NCBI GenBank assembly: GCA_021648285.1
Contig: JAKITC010000004.1
Location: 27,771 to 91,770 of the forward strand
Direction of reading: 5' to 3'
Source of the DNA: Sulfurimonas sp.
GTDB taxonomy: Bacteria > Campylobacterota > Campylobacteria > Campylobacterales > Sulfurimonadaceae
DNA length: 64,000 nt
Shown: piece after piece, positions 38,601-48,429 of the stretch
Layout of the letters: each line of letters opens with the position of its first letter
How positions within the stretch are numbered: the stretch's first letter is position 1
The notes under the pieces: generated by a model
Seen by the model: only the letters and a program-made list of their open reading frames with translations
Database searches by the model: none
Told to the model about the DNA's origin: nothing
Made by a program: the position numbers and the translations under genes

Positions 38601-39140
38601 ATGACTGAGCAAGAAAAATTAAATGCAGAGATAGGAAAGCATCTTATGCAACCTGAAAATTATGGAAAACTAGAAGATGCTGATTGTACAGGGGTAGGAA
38701 TAGATAATACTACTTCATCATATGTAATTATGTATTTAAAGTTAGATGAAACTCATATCTTAGATGTGAAATTTGGCTCAAACTCAACTCAAGATGCAAA
38801 TACACTCGGTTCACTTTTTACTGAAATGATAAAGGGTGATGAGATTGTCAACGCCCTTAAAACTACTTTGCAGCTTGAGCAAGATCTACAAAAATCATAT
38901 GCAGATATTCCCCCGCCAAAAATAGATACCAGTAAACCTGAAGGGGAACAGGTTGAACATGTGTCAACTGAATACCAAGATAGTGCAAATATGGTGTTAA
39001 CTGCTTTTCGTGCCACTATGAGACACCTTGAGAGAAAAAAAGGTGGAGTAGTCGAAGATCAGTTTGAGATGAACATAGTTAAGTCATGTCCATACTCTGG
39101 TACTGAGTGCCACTTTGGAGATGTGAAAAAAGAAGATTAG
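38601..39140 (+). CDS. NifU/IscU-like Fe-S scaffold protein
   Basis: IscU N-like domain (HLMQPENYGKLEDADCTGVG) with extra C-terminal CPYSGTECHFGD. Confidence 0.75.
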   Translation: MTEQEKLNAEIGKHLMQPENYGKLEDADCTGVGIDNTTSSYVIMYLKLDETHILDVKFGSNSTQDANTLGSLFTEMIKGDEIVNALKTTLQLEQDLQKSYADIPPPKIDTSKPEGEQVEHVSTEYQDSANMVLTAFRATMRHLERKKGGVVEDQFEMNIVKSCPYSGTECHFGDVKKED

Positions 39141-39220
39141 ATTTCATTCAGTGGTAAAGTACAACGTTTGACTACAACGACACTTTAGTGTTTGTTGCTA
39201 GGTTTTACTAGAAGACTTAC

Positions 39221-40909
39221 TTATTGGGCTTCATTTTTTTCAATAAAATCCATTTTTTTATTTAGATCATATCTTGACTTTGCAGATTTGAAATATCCAT
39301 TATGCGAGTATGTTAAATTTTTCCCTTCTAAAAATTTCTTTTCTTCATCTATTATATCTTTTATAGAATTACAAATTTCAGGGTATGCTTCTTCAAAATC
39401 TTTTTGTAATTTATATATTCCATATGATATAAGTTCATCGGCATAGTTTATAAAGTCATTATAAATGTTTTCATTACGCTTTCGTACAATAAATCTATAT
39501 ATTTCGTATGATTTTAAAAGCTGATTATAAATGGGAGAATCTTTTGAACCATTGAATAAACTGTATAATCTATGAGATTTGTCACTACTAGCTTCAAATA
39601 TTTCTTCGAGTAGTTTTGATTTTGAATTTTTTGCAAATTCTGGCAATTCTTGATAGCTTGCATACCAAAACTTAAAAACAATATCACTTTGTATTGATTC
39701 ATTTAATTGTTTGCTTAAAGTGTTTTCAAAAGTATCTCCTCGCTTTGCAAGGTAACCTATATTGTTTGATTCAAAAAGTGATTTTGTATATTTATTAAAA
39801 TTTCTATTACTTATTTTATCTCTATAACTTATAGGAGACTGAGTGTTTGTAGCATCAGTTATTTTATCTACAATATCTGGATCACTTGTTTCGTATAGTC
39901 TAATTAATACATAAACTCCATCTAGCTTAGTGCGATCATCTTTGTAAATATCATATATAACACTAGTGGTTTGCAAACCATTAACAATAACAGGATTAGT
40001 AGTTTCAATTGGATAGTAGCCTGCCTGCATATCATTAGGGATTTTTATTTTTTCAGATATGATAGTTATTCCATTATTTAAAAAAGGAAAATATTCAGAA
40101 TAGTTACTTTCTAGTGTTTCTTTAATATTTTTATTTGTTTTATTATATTTTAAAAAACCTCTAATGTTATCACTAAAAACAGTATCTATCCTTTTATTAA
40201 TTTCTTTTTCTTTATCCAATAGTTGACACAGATCAAGTGCTTTCAATCTAAAGTTTATTGCTTTTACATTTTGTATTTGAAATGAGATTAATGCCTGAGG
40301 ATCTCTTTTTAGAGATATATTGGATTTTTCTGCCATGAAGCTAAAATCGATGTTTTTTCGTTTTTTATTTTCTGAGATCAAATTATCAATTCTGTCATAT
40401 AAATCATTTATATCATAGATTGCTAGTTCATTATTTTCTTCTTGATGTCTTTCTATTATTGCTTGATCGTTTTTTTCTTTTTCTCCAGAAAAAATGAAAT
40501 ATAATTTAACATCTACAATTTTTCCTGAAGATACAATATTAGTGTATCGTTCTAAAAATGATTTTACCTTTGAATTTAAAGGAATATTTGTACTGTTACC
40601 ATAGACAAAAATATTCCTATAATCATTAACAAATTTTGAAAGTACATTATCGCCTAGCCCTTTTCCATTTTTCATTTGAAAAACATGCATAGTGCATTCA
40701 TTATCATCTTCATCAATATATATCCCATCTATACCGCCATCATGCTCTCCATTCCCGTTAACGATAGTGCTAATATTGTGAAATACTTCATCAAAACTTT
40801 GGTCTAAAAGTGCAGTAATAGCTAAAATTTCAAAAGCAAAATTTCTTGAAAGTGAAAATTTTTTTTCTATTCGTTCTAGATAACCGTTAATAAATAATTC
40901 TTTGTTCAT
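39221..40909 (-). CDS. AIPR-family (abortive phage infection/ REase-like) protein
   Basis: N-terminal DGGIDGIYID..MHVFQMKNG (PD-(D/E)XK-like), FLNNGITIISEKI and NPVIVNGLQTTSVIYD AIPR signatures. Confidence 0.82.
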   Translation of the reverse strand: MNKELFINGYLERIEKKFSLSRNFAFEILAITALLDQSFDEVFHNISTIVNGNGEHDGGIDGIYIDEDDNECTMHVFQMKNGKGLGDNVLSKFVNDYRNIFVYGNSTNIPLNSKVKSFLERYTNIVSSGKIVDVKLYFIFSGEKEKNDQAIIERHQEENNELAIYDINDLYDRIDNLISENKKRKNIDFSFMAEKSNISLKRDPQALISFQIQNVKAINFRLKALDLCQLLDKEKEINKRIDTVFSDNIRGFLKYNKTNKNIKETLESNYSEYFPFLNNGITIISEKIKIPNDMQAGYYPIETTNPVIVNGLQTTSVIYDIYKDDRTKLDGVYVLIRLYETSDPDIVDKITDATNTQSPISYRDKISNRNFNKYTKSLFESNNIGYLAKRGDTFENTLSKQLNESIQSDIVFKFWYASYQELPEFAKNSKSKLLEEIFEASSDKSHRLYSLFNGSKDSPIYNQLLKSYEIYRFIVRKRNENIYNDFINYADELISYGIYKLQKDFEEAYPEICNSIKDIIDEEKKFLEGKNLTYSHNGYFKSAKSRYDLNKKMDFIEKNEAQ

Positions 40910-40998
40910 AAAATATTCCTAATTTAGTGATAATAATTTTCAAATTGTACCATATAATATATTTGTTTAAAGTGATTGATTTTTTTATCTTCTAACGT

Positions 40999-41175
40999 CT
41001 ATCTTAGGAAATAAGTCGTCGCGAGGCTACTTATTTCTCTCTGATTGTGAGTTTTTATTATCGGTTCATATTTAAATATTTGCTTCTTGATCCATAGAAT
41101 ACTTCTATGATAATCTTCTGCTAAATCTTTTAGAATATCTATAATCTGTTTCTCACTAAACTTACTTTTTCGCAT
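40999..41175 (-). pseudogene. Transposase remnant, 58 codons: MRKSKFSEKQIIDILKDLAEDYHRSILWIKKQIFKYEPIIKTHNQREISSLATTYFLR*
   Basis: Hand translation; start resembles IS3-family OrfA (MRKSKFSEKQIIDILK), remainder resembles another transposase family and stops early. Confidence 0.6.
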
Positions 41176-41216
41176 GAATACTCCTGATTTATTTTATCAG
41201 AATTATTCCGTTTTAG

Positions 41217-41585
41217 GTGGTACAGTTTTTAGGGGGGGGCTTACAGAAGGATTCTAAAATAATTGAAATTATAAAAAATCAAACTGAAAAAGTTCAACTA
41301 CTCGCTGTCAAAAAAGATTCTTGTATTATTAAATTCATACAGCATCCAACTGAAAAAGTTCAACTACTCGCTGTCAAAAAAGATTCTTGTATTATTAAAT
41401 TCATACAGCATCCAACTGAAAAAGTTCAGATAGCTGCAGTCAAAAAAGATCCTAAAAGTATTATACATATACAAAATCCGAATAATGCAGTTCAAATGAC
41501 GGCAATAACAAAAGATCCTAAAAGTATAAATTTCATAAAATATCTAAGCGATGAAGTTCAGTTGATTGCAGACAAGAAAGATTAG
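41217..41585 (+). pseudogene. Fragment of 22-aa-repeat protein (DUF4116-like repeats), GTG start next to G8 tract
   Basis: Repeats TEKVQLLAVKKDSCIIKFIQHP x2, TEKVQIAAVKKDPKSIIHIQNP, NNAVQMTAITKDPKSINFIKYL. Confidence 0.6.
41283..41414 (+). repeat. Perfect tandem duplication of a 66-bp unit
   Basis: 41283-41348 and 41349-41414 read identical. Confidence 0.9.
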
Positions 41586-41614
41586 AATCTTGTTATATAC
41601 GTCAATACTCTCTG

Positions 41615-44422
41615 CTAAGGACTTTTTCTAAATCCTCTGCCTCCCGGCTTAGTAGCTCTGGTTGTATAGTTTTTTTTGAAACACGACTGACAAATACTGT
41701 ATTTTGAGTTAAGTGGCAGAGGTACATGACACAGTCTACATGTAGAAGCTAGTTGACCCCGATGCAGGGACTCCTCTATATATTTATTTAAAAGCCCTCT
41801 TGCGATACGAGCTTTTTGGGCATCCGGAAAGTACTCTTTAAACCTGTAACTGAGCCAAAGGTATAGTGATATCTCTTTAACCATATCTTCAGCACGCAGA
41901 AGCTCAACAGATGTCTGTGCATAAGCTTCTGTAAGTATAGGTGTTACATATGGAATAGGCATCTTTTTCTCTAGTGCGACTAAATAGCTCTCGTATGCTG
42001 CGACAATATATGGGGACTTCAGGGTCAACGGAGCACATGAGAGATGGTACTTTGTTGCTATGTCTAAGTCATAAGTATCCACCATCAACGCGGCTTCTAA
42101 CATGTCATCCAGGTTTGATGCGATAAACGGACCGTTAAATTCCATATTTTTCCCAAAAAACTTTAAAATCTCACTCAGAGAACGCTCTTCTAGAATATTA
42201 CCGACCAGTTTTATGTGGTCCAGGTTTGCCATAACTTTAAAAGGGATAGCTATAGTCTTCGCATCTTTGTAAAAGTTTTTTTTCACAATGCTTAAAATAT
42301 CAGAACTTAAAGCTCCAACATAACCCTCTTCATGCAGACCAAATCTTCCGGCACGTCCTGAAATCTGATGGACTTCACTTGGAAACAGGTTTCTTTGGCT
42401 TACGCCATCAAACTTTTCTGCACTTGAAAAGAGTATGGTTTGTATAGGGAGGTTCATTCCCATTGCGATTGCATCTGTCGCAACAAGTATCTGAGTCTCA
42501 CCCATTCTAAATTTTCTTGCCTCTTCACGCCTGACTTCAGGAGAGAGATTTCCGTATACAACACTTACTTTAAAATCATGTGAAAATTTTTGCTTTAGCT
42601 TGAGTACATCTTTTCTGCTAAAAGCAATTATGGCAGTACCTTCTTTTATATCTTTCATATCTGTAGGAGAGTCTAAAAGAGTTAGCGGATTCTTTCTCTG
42701 GAACTCTACAATCTCCAGCTCTTCACCAAGATACTCAGCCAATGCTACAATGGACTCTTTTGAGTTTGGAGAGCCTGTCATTATGACTTCACTAGCCGGT
42801 GCTCCTATAATTGCATTTGCCCACGCCCAACCACGGTCACGGTCATCTATCATCTGAACCTCATCAATGACACAAACATCTACATCAACTTCAAAGTTCA
42901 ACATCTCTATTGTTGAACTTATATGTGTCGCATCATCATCCAAAATCTGCTCTTCGCCTGTTATAAGAGAAGCGTCAATACCATTTTCTTTTAACTCTTC
43001 ATAACCCTCAAGCGCTAGAAGTCTAAGTGGAGCCAAATAGTAACCGGTATCTGCATTTTTAAGTTTTTGCATTGCCTGATATGTTTTACCGCTGTTTGTG
43101 GGACCTATATGAAGAATTAGCTTTCTTCTCATGCTTCTTGCTTGTGGAAATAGATTTTTAAAATCTCTTATCGTTCTGGCCAATAGTGCATGTCTTTGCT
43201 TTTTGATTATCTCATCACGCGTTTCATGTATAAATCTTTTTACTGTTTTACGTGTGACCTTTGGTGTTATCGCCAATGAAAATGGAAGTAAATCAAGTAA
43301 GACATCATAAACTTTTTGATGTAACTCCTCATCACTTAGATGAAGCAGAGTTGTGTATGCCCTGCACTCTTCAACTACACCGTCCAAATCATGATAAAAC
43401 TGCTCTTCATGCTCTTTTTTTGACTCACTTATGACTTCAGAAAAATCAAGCTCTTTTGAATCCCAAATATCTTTTAACAGTGAGTTTAACTCTACATGTA
43501 GCTCTAAAGTATAATCTTGTGTTTTATCTACATGTGGAAGTTTACACTTCTGCTCCAATCGAATCAGAAGCTCTTCATCATGAAGCTCTAACTCAACTAA
43601 ACCAAGCTCTTTTTGAACAATTTCGCAAAGGATACTCTCTTTGATAAGAGGATAAGAGACTTTTGTCTTTGGAGGTGATGCACGAAGTGAACTTGCTATC
43701 TCTTTTTGAGTTAAATGGATATGCTTTTGTGGCAGGCTTTTTATAAAACTATTAATTTCATCCTGTTTTACCTGTACTACTCTATCTTTCTCTTTTAAAA
43801 TCTCAGCTATCAAAATATCTTCATCTGTCTTTTGAAGATATTCATAACTGTATGTTTTAGTATTTAACGTCAATATCTTATGAAAACTCTGTCCGTAAAG
43901 CACGTAGTGAAGTGATGCGTTAAACTCCAAAGTATCATCTATATCAAAAATACCATCCAGTGCTTTTTGAAGTCTCTCTTTTTTCAGTTCAAAACGAATA
44001 TGTTGAAGTTTTGACTCCATCTTCTCAATGGTTATCTTTTTGCTTCTAATGTCGTGAAATGCTTCGTGAAGCGAAACAGCCTCTTCTTGATTTACATCTA
44101 ACTCTTGCAATAGAATATCTATCTTATCTTCTCTATCTAGGTTTGGTTCTTTAGGAGTGTTTGATCTGTAAATCTCACTGTTTGAAGCAAAAAAGTTTAA
44201 AATATCTTGGCGGAAGTAACTATCTGCTTCGCTCCACAGCATTCTTGCTGTTTTAACAAGCACATCTTTTGTATGTTCAATATCGTAAAATCCAAGAGTA
44301 GCAAACAGCTCACTCAGAGTCTCTGAGCTTACTCTGTCAATTCCGACATCGAAAGGATCATCATCAAAATATTTTCTTATTTTTTGATTTATTTTAGAAT
44401 TTTTTTTATTTTTTTTTGACAT
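41615..44422 (-). CDS. SUV3-like DExH RNA helicase
   Basis: ILHIGPTNSGKTYQAMQKL, ITGEEQ, DEVQMI, QISGRAGRFG; SUV3 C-terminal region. Confidence 0.88.
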   Translation of the reverse strand: MSKKNKKNSKINQKIRKYFDDDPFDVGIDRVSSETLSELFATLGFYDIEHTKDVLVKTARMLWSEADSYFRQDILNFFASNSEIYRSNTPKEPNLDREDKIDILLQELDVNQEEAVSLHEAFHDIRSKKITIEKMESKLQHIRFELKKERLQKALDGIFDIDDTLEFNASLHYVLYGQSFHKILTLNTKTYSYEYLQKTDEDILIAEILKEKDRVVQVKQDEINSFIKSLPQKHIHLTQKEIASSLRASPPKTKVSYPLIKESILCEIVQKELGLVELELHDEELLIRLEQKCKLPHVDKTQDYTLELHVELNSLLKDIWDSKELDFSEVISESKKEHEEQFYHDLDGVVEECRAYTTLLHLSDEELHQKVYDVLLDLLPFSLAITPKVTRKTVKRFIHETRDEIIKKQRHALLARTIRDFKNLFPQARSMRRKLILHIGPTNSGKTYQAMQKLKNADTGYYLAPLRLLALEGYEELKENGIDASLITGEEQILDDDATHISSTIEMLNFEVDVDVCVIDEVQMIDDRDRGWAWANAIIGAPASEVIMTGSPNSKESIVALAEYLGEELEIVEFQRKNPLTLLDSPTDMKDIKEGTAIIAFSRKDVLKLKQKFSHDFKVSVVYGNLSPEVRREEARKFRMGETQILVATDAIAMGMNLPIQTILFSSAEKFDGVSQRNLFPSEVHQISGRAGRFGLHEEGYVGALSSDILSIVKKNFYKDAKTIAIPFKVMANLDHIKLVGNILEERSLSEILKFFGKNMEFNGPFIASNLDDMLEAALMVDTYDLDIATKYHLSCAPLTLKSPYIVAAYESYLVALEKKMPIPYVTPILTEAYAQTSVELLRAEDMVKEISLYLWLSYRFKEYFPDAQKARIARGLLNKYIEESLHRGQLASTCRLCHVPLPLNSKYSICQSCFKKNYTTRATKPGGRGFRKSP

Positions 44423-44471
44423 ATGTTATTGTAACTAAAAGGATTTAATTATTACCTTGAAATTCCATAGC

Positions 44472-45233
44472 CTAATAGTTTAAATTAGGCTTTTTAAAAT
44501 TACTTATAAACTCAAAAACCAAAGAAGAAAGGACAACACTGAAAATCATCGTATATCCAGTTGGCAAATCAAATAAATAAGAGACGACAAGCGCCACCAC
44601 GATACTGAGAGTTCCAAAAATCCATGCAAATATCAGCGGCTTTGTAAAGTTTTGCGAACTTGCCGCATAAGCAGGAGCGACTAACAAAGCAAACACAACT
44701 AACACACCTGCTAACTGTACAGAGGATGTGACAGTAAGACCTAGTGATATAAAAAAGACTAGCTCTTTAACAAATCCCGATGTTCTCGGATATACAAAAA
44801 ACATCACCATTGCAATCATGGAATAAACTATAAATGAGCCTAAAAGGTCATGCGGCATAGTGAAGAGGATATCTGCCGCACTCAGCTTGTTGAAAAGCTC
44901 CATCCCCTCACTGCTTTTAGCTAGTATCAGCATCATAGATGAAATTCCAAGAGCATACAAAAGCCCTATAAAAGCTTCGATTTTTTGAACTTTTTTTGAT
45001 GCATAGGCAATTATCACAGCGGCTAAAAGAGCAAAAAGCAAAGTTAAGAGTGTTTGATGTTCCCCTTCAAAAAATGCCACGCTTATAGCCATACCGATAG
45101 CCGCAATCTGCCCGATGGCAAGGTCGGTAAATATCACGCCTCTCTTAATAATCTCGAGTCCAAATATAGCATGAATAAAAACAAGCATTATGGCAAGCGC
45201 AAAGGCCGGCCATAATATTTCCACTAGTGACAT
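44472..45233 (-). CDS. Zinc/manganese ABC transporter permease (ZnuB-like)
   Basis: Polytopic ABC-3 family pattern; overlaps substrate-binding gene. Confidence 0.88.
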   Translation of the reverse strand: MSLVEILWPAFALAIMLVFIHAIFGLEIIKRGVIFTDLAIGQIAAIGMAISVAFFEGEHQTLLTLLFALLAAVIIAYASKKVQKIEAFIGLLYALGISSMMLILAKSSEGMELFNKLSAADILFTMPHDLLGSFIVYSMIAMVMFFVYPRTSGFVKELVFFISLGLTVTSSVQLAGVLVVFALLVAPAYAASSQNFTKPLIFAWIFGTLSIVVALVVSYLFDLPTGYTMIFSVVLSSLVFEFISNFKKPNLNY

Positions 45234-46105
45234 AACCTGTCTTTTATGGTGTTGTATAAGTTCTCTAAAGAGTCTGTACCCTCTACACTGCCAATATCAT
45301 GAGGAATGACTCTCACGGTTGCATTACTTTTAGATGCTATAAATTTTGCGGTTTTTTGTTCATGATAAACATCTTGCAAAATTATATTTACATCGTTTTC
45401 TCTCATCTTGTCTATTAACTCAATCGTATGCTTAGAACTCGGGGAAACACCTGGCAATGGCTCGATAGTTCCCACCGACTCTATGTTATATCTGCCTAGG
45501 ATATATCTGTAAAGTTTATGATACTGCACAACTTTTTTAGTTTTGCACTCTTGCATATCTGCATCAAACTGCGCTAGATAACTATTCCATTTAGATATAA
45601 AACTCTCAAGATTACTCTGATATTTGGCACTGTTTTTTGAATCAATTGCTTGAAGTTTTTTTGCTATAAGCATCGCAATCGGAATAATATTGTGCGGGTC
45701 TGAGCTAAAGTGAGGATTTCCCTGAGGATGGACATCCCCGAAAGCACGAGAAACGCTTAGCGGTTTATCCAGCAAATCCACTGTCCGGCTTACGTCTACA
45801 AAACCGACTGCACCTGAGATTACATGTGAGTTGTTTGCACTTCTTAAAAGAGGAGGAAGCCAACCTATTTCAAGTCCTGCCCCATTTATAACAAGCATGT
45901 CCGCGTTATGAACCTTGGGAAGGAGAGAAGGCTTGGGAACAATAAAATGCGGGTCGAATTTCGGTGAGGCCAAGACAACGACTTTTACGTTATCGGCTCC
46001 TACCTCTTTGGTAATCTCACCCAAATAATTATATGTTACTGCAACATTCACTTTGGCAAAAAGCGCAGCCGATAAAAACATAGTTATAAGTACTATTTTT
46101 TTCAT
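45224..46105 (-). CDS. Zinc ABC transporter substrate-binding protein (ZnuA-like)
   Basis: Signal peptide; metal-binding His set (FDPHFIVPKPS, DVHPQGNPHFSSDPHN, YHKLYRYILGRY). Confidence 0.9.
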   Translation of the reverse strand: MKKIVLITMFLSAALFAKVNVAVTYNYLGEITKEVGADNVKVVVLASPKFDPHFIVPKPSLLPKVHNADMLVINGAGLEIGWLPPLLRSANNSHVISGAVGFVDVSRTVDLLDKPLSVSRAFGDVHPQGNPHFSSDPHNIIPIAMLIAKKLQAIDSKNSAKYQSNLESFISKWNSYLAQFDADMQECKTKKVVQYHKLYRYILGRYNIESVGTIEPLPGVSPSSKHTIELIDKMRENDVNIILQDVYHEQKTAKFIASKSNATVRVIPHDIGSVEGTDSLENLYNTIKDRLCH

Positions 46106-46116
46106 CTAAAACTCTC

Positions 46117-47355
46117 CTAAAATGCGTGTGCGCCGTGTGCGCCGGCTTCAATCGTAATACCTAAAAGTACCTCATTTATATCTTTTTGCTCGCCGCTAAA
46201 CTCTTTTGATTTATCGTGTGTAAATTGTAAGCGGATTTTTGAAAATTCAAAGGGTTTGTACTCTACCATCGCCGTATATCTCTCTAAATCATCAGGCTGA
46301 TTATCCAAGTTCTTATTGAGCCAGTCGTAGCGGACACCTGTTGAGTAATTAGAGTTTATTTTATATACAAGTTCGCTGTGCATACCTGCCTGTGTTGTGC
46401 TCCCGCCAGCTGTTTTTTGGGTTCTTGAGAGCAGTTCGCTTTGCAGTGTTAAAGAGCTGTAGCTATCAAAGATGCTCTTAATAGTCAGCTCTGCACCATA
46501 AATATCCGAATCGTTTACCAATCCTATTGCTTCGTCTTCAAAATATTTACTGTGCGCCAAACTTACACCACCTAGAATTGATGTATCGCCGATATCGATA
46601 CTGCTTTTAACATATCCTATATATAGATTGTTCTCTTCATTTGGGCTCTCTGGGGTTAATTTCTGCATAGCTTCAGCACCAACCATCAGGTATGTATCTG
46701 TCGGAGCTATCCACTGCAGTTGCACACCCGAAGAGTTTATACCCTCACCGCCTATCAACGCCTCATAAACCAAAGGTTGCGATGTAAAGTTCCACGCATG
46801 TTGATGCATAGCATTTATGCGACCGAAATTACTTCTAAATTTACCTACTTTAGCGCGAAGTCCATAAGGCAATCCTCTTGTAGTGACAAAAGCTTCTTCA
46901 ACTTCTAAGCCATCCTCCCTGATGTGAAGAATAACATTCGCGTCAAAATACGGATCTACCACGGAATGAAGTGCCACTTCCGCATAGTTAAAGTTAAAAC
47001 CTCTATCTTTGTTAAAAGGTATCTCGGTCTCTGCACCGACTGGGGGAGTCTCCGTAAACCCTGGCATATTGTAAGCTTTATACTCACTGTTTTTTATATT
47101 TCTGCTAACTGCCGAAGCATCCAGAATAAATGACATGTCAGGTAAAAATGCACTTTGGTTAAAACTTGAACTGCTTTTTGTAGCAGTTGCGATTCTATCA
47201 TTCAGCTCTTTTTGAGCATTTACTTTTTGTGTTTGTTCAATCGTATTTAAATGTTGTTGTAATTGCGCAATCTGTTTTTTAAGTTCATCAATGTCATCAT
47301 TGGCAAAAAGTGCTGCCGATGATAGCATCGATAAAATCAGGGCATTCCTTATCAT
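46117..47355 (-). CDS. Outer-membrane beta-barrel protein with N-terminal coiled coil, zinc-uptake associated
   Basis: Signal peptide, coiled coil, barrel-like alternation, operon context. Confidence 0.7.
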   Translation of the reverse strand: MIRNALILSMLSSAALFANDDIDELKKQIAQLQQHLNTIEQTQKVNAQKELNDRIATATKSSSSFNQSAFLPDMSFILDASAVSRNIKNSEYKAYNMPGFTETPPVGAETEIPFNKDRGFNFNYAEVALHSVVDPYFDANVILHIREDGLEVEEAFVTTRGLPYGLRAKVGKFRSNFGRINAMHQHAWNFTSQPLVYEALIGGEGINSSGVQLQWIAPTDTYLMVGAEAMQKLTPESPNEENNLYIGYVKSSIDIGDTSILGGVSLAHSKYFEDEAIGLVNDSDIYGAELTIKSIFDSYSSLTLQSELLSRTQKTAGGSTTQAGMHSELVYKINSNYSTGVRYDWLNKNLDNQPDDLERYTAMVEYKPFEFSKIRLQFTHDKSKEFSGEQKDINEVLLGITIEAGAHGAHAF

Positions 47356-47394
47356 TATAGTCCTCCTAAAATTTTTATATTTGTTTGATTTATT

Positions 47395-47667
47395 TTAGGA
47401 TAGTCTAGGAGGTGCACGTGACGAATAGGTTGAATTTACGCTAAAGTCGTAAACAGTCTCTTGAGGTTTACAGATTTGAATAAATGTATTTTCTATCTCA
47501 GCAAGTGTGAATGTTTGCGGAACATCAGTATTTAGTAGATTAGACTGTATTGTACAAATGGAACAATCGACATGTGTTTTTAAATCATTATGATGGTGAA
47601 GCACACCTACAAATGCTGCTAATACAAGCCAAACAACAGTAAGTTTATTCACAATAACTGATTTCAT
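47395..47667 (-). CDS. Small His/Cys-containing membrane-anchored protein
   Basis: GVLHHHNDLKTHVDCSICTIQ; first gene of zinc operon. Confidence 0.55.
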   Translation of the reverse strand: MKSVIVNKLTVVWLVLAAFVGVLHHHNDLKTHVDCSICTIQSNLLNTDVPQTFTLAEIENTFIQICKPQETVYDFSVNSTYSSRAPPRLS

Positions 47668-47720
47668 GTCGAAATTATAACAGAAACTTAGCTTTATTCT
47701 TTAATAAACACATAATTGAA

Positions 47721-47733
47721 TATAATCATTATA
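47721..47733. promoter_or_regulatory. Candidate Fur/Zur-type palindrome TATAAT-C-ATTATA
   Basis: Perfect 6-1-6 palindrome in the divergent intergenic region before the zinc operon. Confidence 0.4.
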
Positions 47734-47751
47734 AAAATTACTAGGTTAAAA

Positions 47752-48066
47752 ATGATATTTCCAAATGAATGGACTCAAAAAGAGTTTTTGCAAAACAAGA
47801 AGAAGCTTGAAATTGATGGCATAAAAGTCATTCTTGTTGATACAATTTTATCCCCTATCCAAAAAGCTGATACTGTAGTCTATAATCCTTATGAGTTAAA
47901 AAATGAGCCCGAAGGAACCGTCTTTGTCTTCTATTGCGATACGGGCAAAGCAACGCTAAACAGATTAAATGAATATAGAGAGAAATTTCCAAACCATATC
48001 TGCATCTCACTAAAAGGTGGTAGAGGTTACTGGAGAAAAAACATGATGGTTATTAATGACGACTAA
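47752..48066 (+). CDS. Rhodanese-like domain protein
   Basis: VFVFYCDTGKATLNRLNEYREKFPNHICISLKGGRGYW, Cys in rhodanese-loop position. Confidence 0.65.
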   Translation: MIFPNEWTQKEFLQNKKKLEIDGIKVILVDTILSPIQKADTVVYNPYELKNEPEGTVFVFYCDTGKATLNRLNEYREKFPNHICISLKGGRGYWRKNMMVINDD

Positions 48067-48400
48067 CGAACACAAACAACATCTAAAAGATTTTATACAA
48101 GAACTCGATGAAGAGAGGTTTTATGATGCACATGAGAGCTTAGAGGTCATCTGGTTTCCAAGACGTTTTGAAGATAGCAACGAGATGAAGCTTCTAAAGG
48201 GTTTTATCAATGCCTCTGTCTGTTTTGAACTTGTAAAAAAAGGTCGCAAAGAACCTGCTAAAAAAGTATGGAAAAATTATTTAAAATATAAACCTCTTTT
48301 GCACAAAGTAGAGTCTGAACATCTAACAGAGTATCATTCCATTTCCCTACATGTAGATGAAGCAAAAAATAAGTTAGATATCAATCTTCCTGTAGTATAA
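48056..48400 (+). CDS. DUF309 family protein
   Basis: RFYDAHESLEVIWFP..LLKGFINASVCFELVKKG. Confidence 0.82.
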   Translation: MTTNEHKQHLKDFIQELDEERFYDAHESLEVIWFPRRFEDSNEMKLLKGFINASVCFELVKKGRKEPAKKVWKNYLKYKPLLHKVESEHLTEYHSISLHVDEAKNKLDINLPVV

Positions 48401-48429
48401 TTTCAAAAATACTTTAAAGGCAGGAAATA

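Noticed and set aside
39192-39446. 84-aa plus-strand ORF opposite the AIPR 3' end
   Set aside because: Antisense to a well-supported coding frame; no domain
41283-41414. Tandem 66-bp repeats considered as CRISPR or satellite
   Set aside because: Units are contiguous without spacers and encode in-frame 22-aa protein repeats
44469-44495. AGCCTAA...TTAGGCTTTTT hairpin
   Set aside because: T-run lies on the plus strand where no gene is transcribed towards it; overlaps the znuB-like stop, so not called as a terminator with confidence
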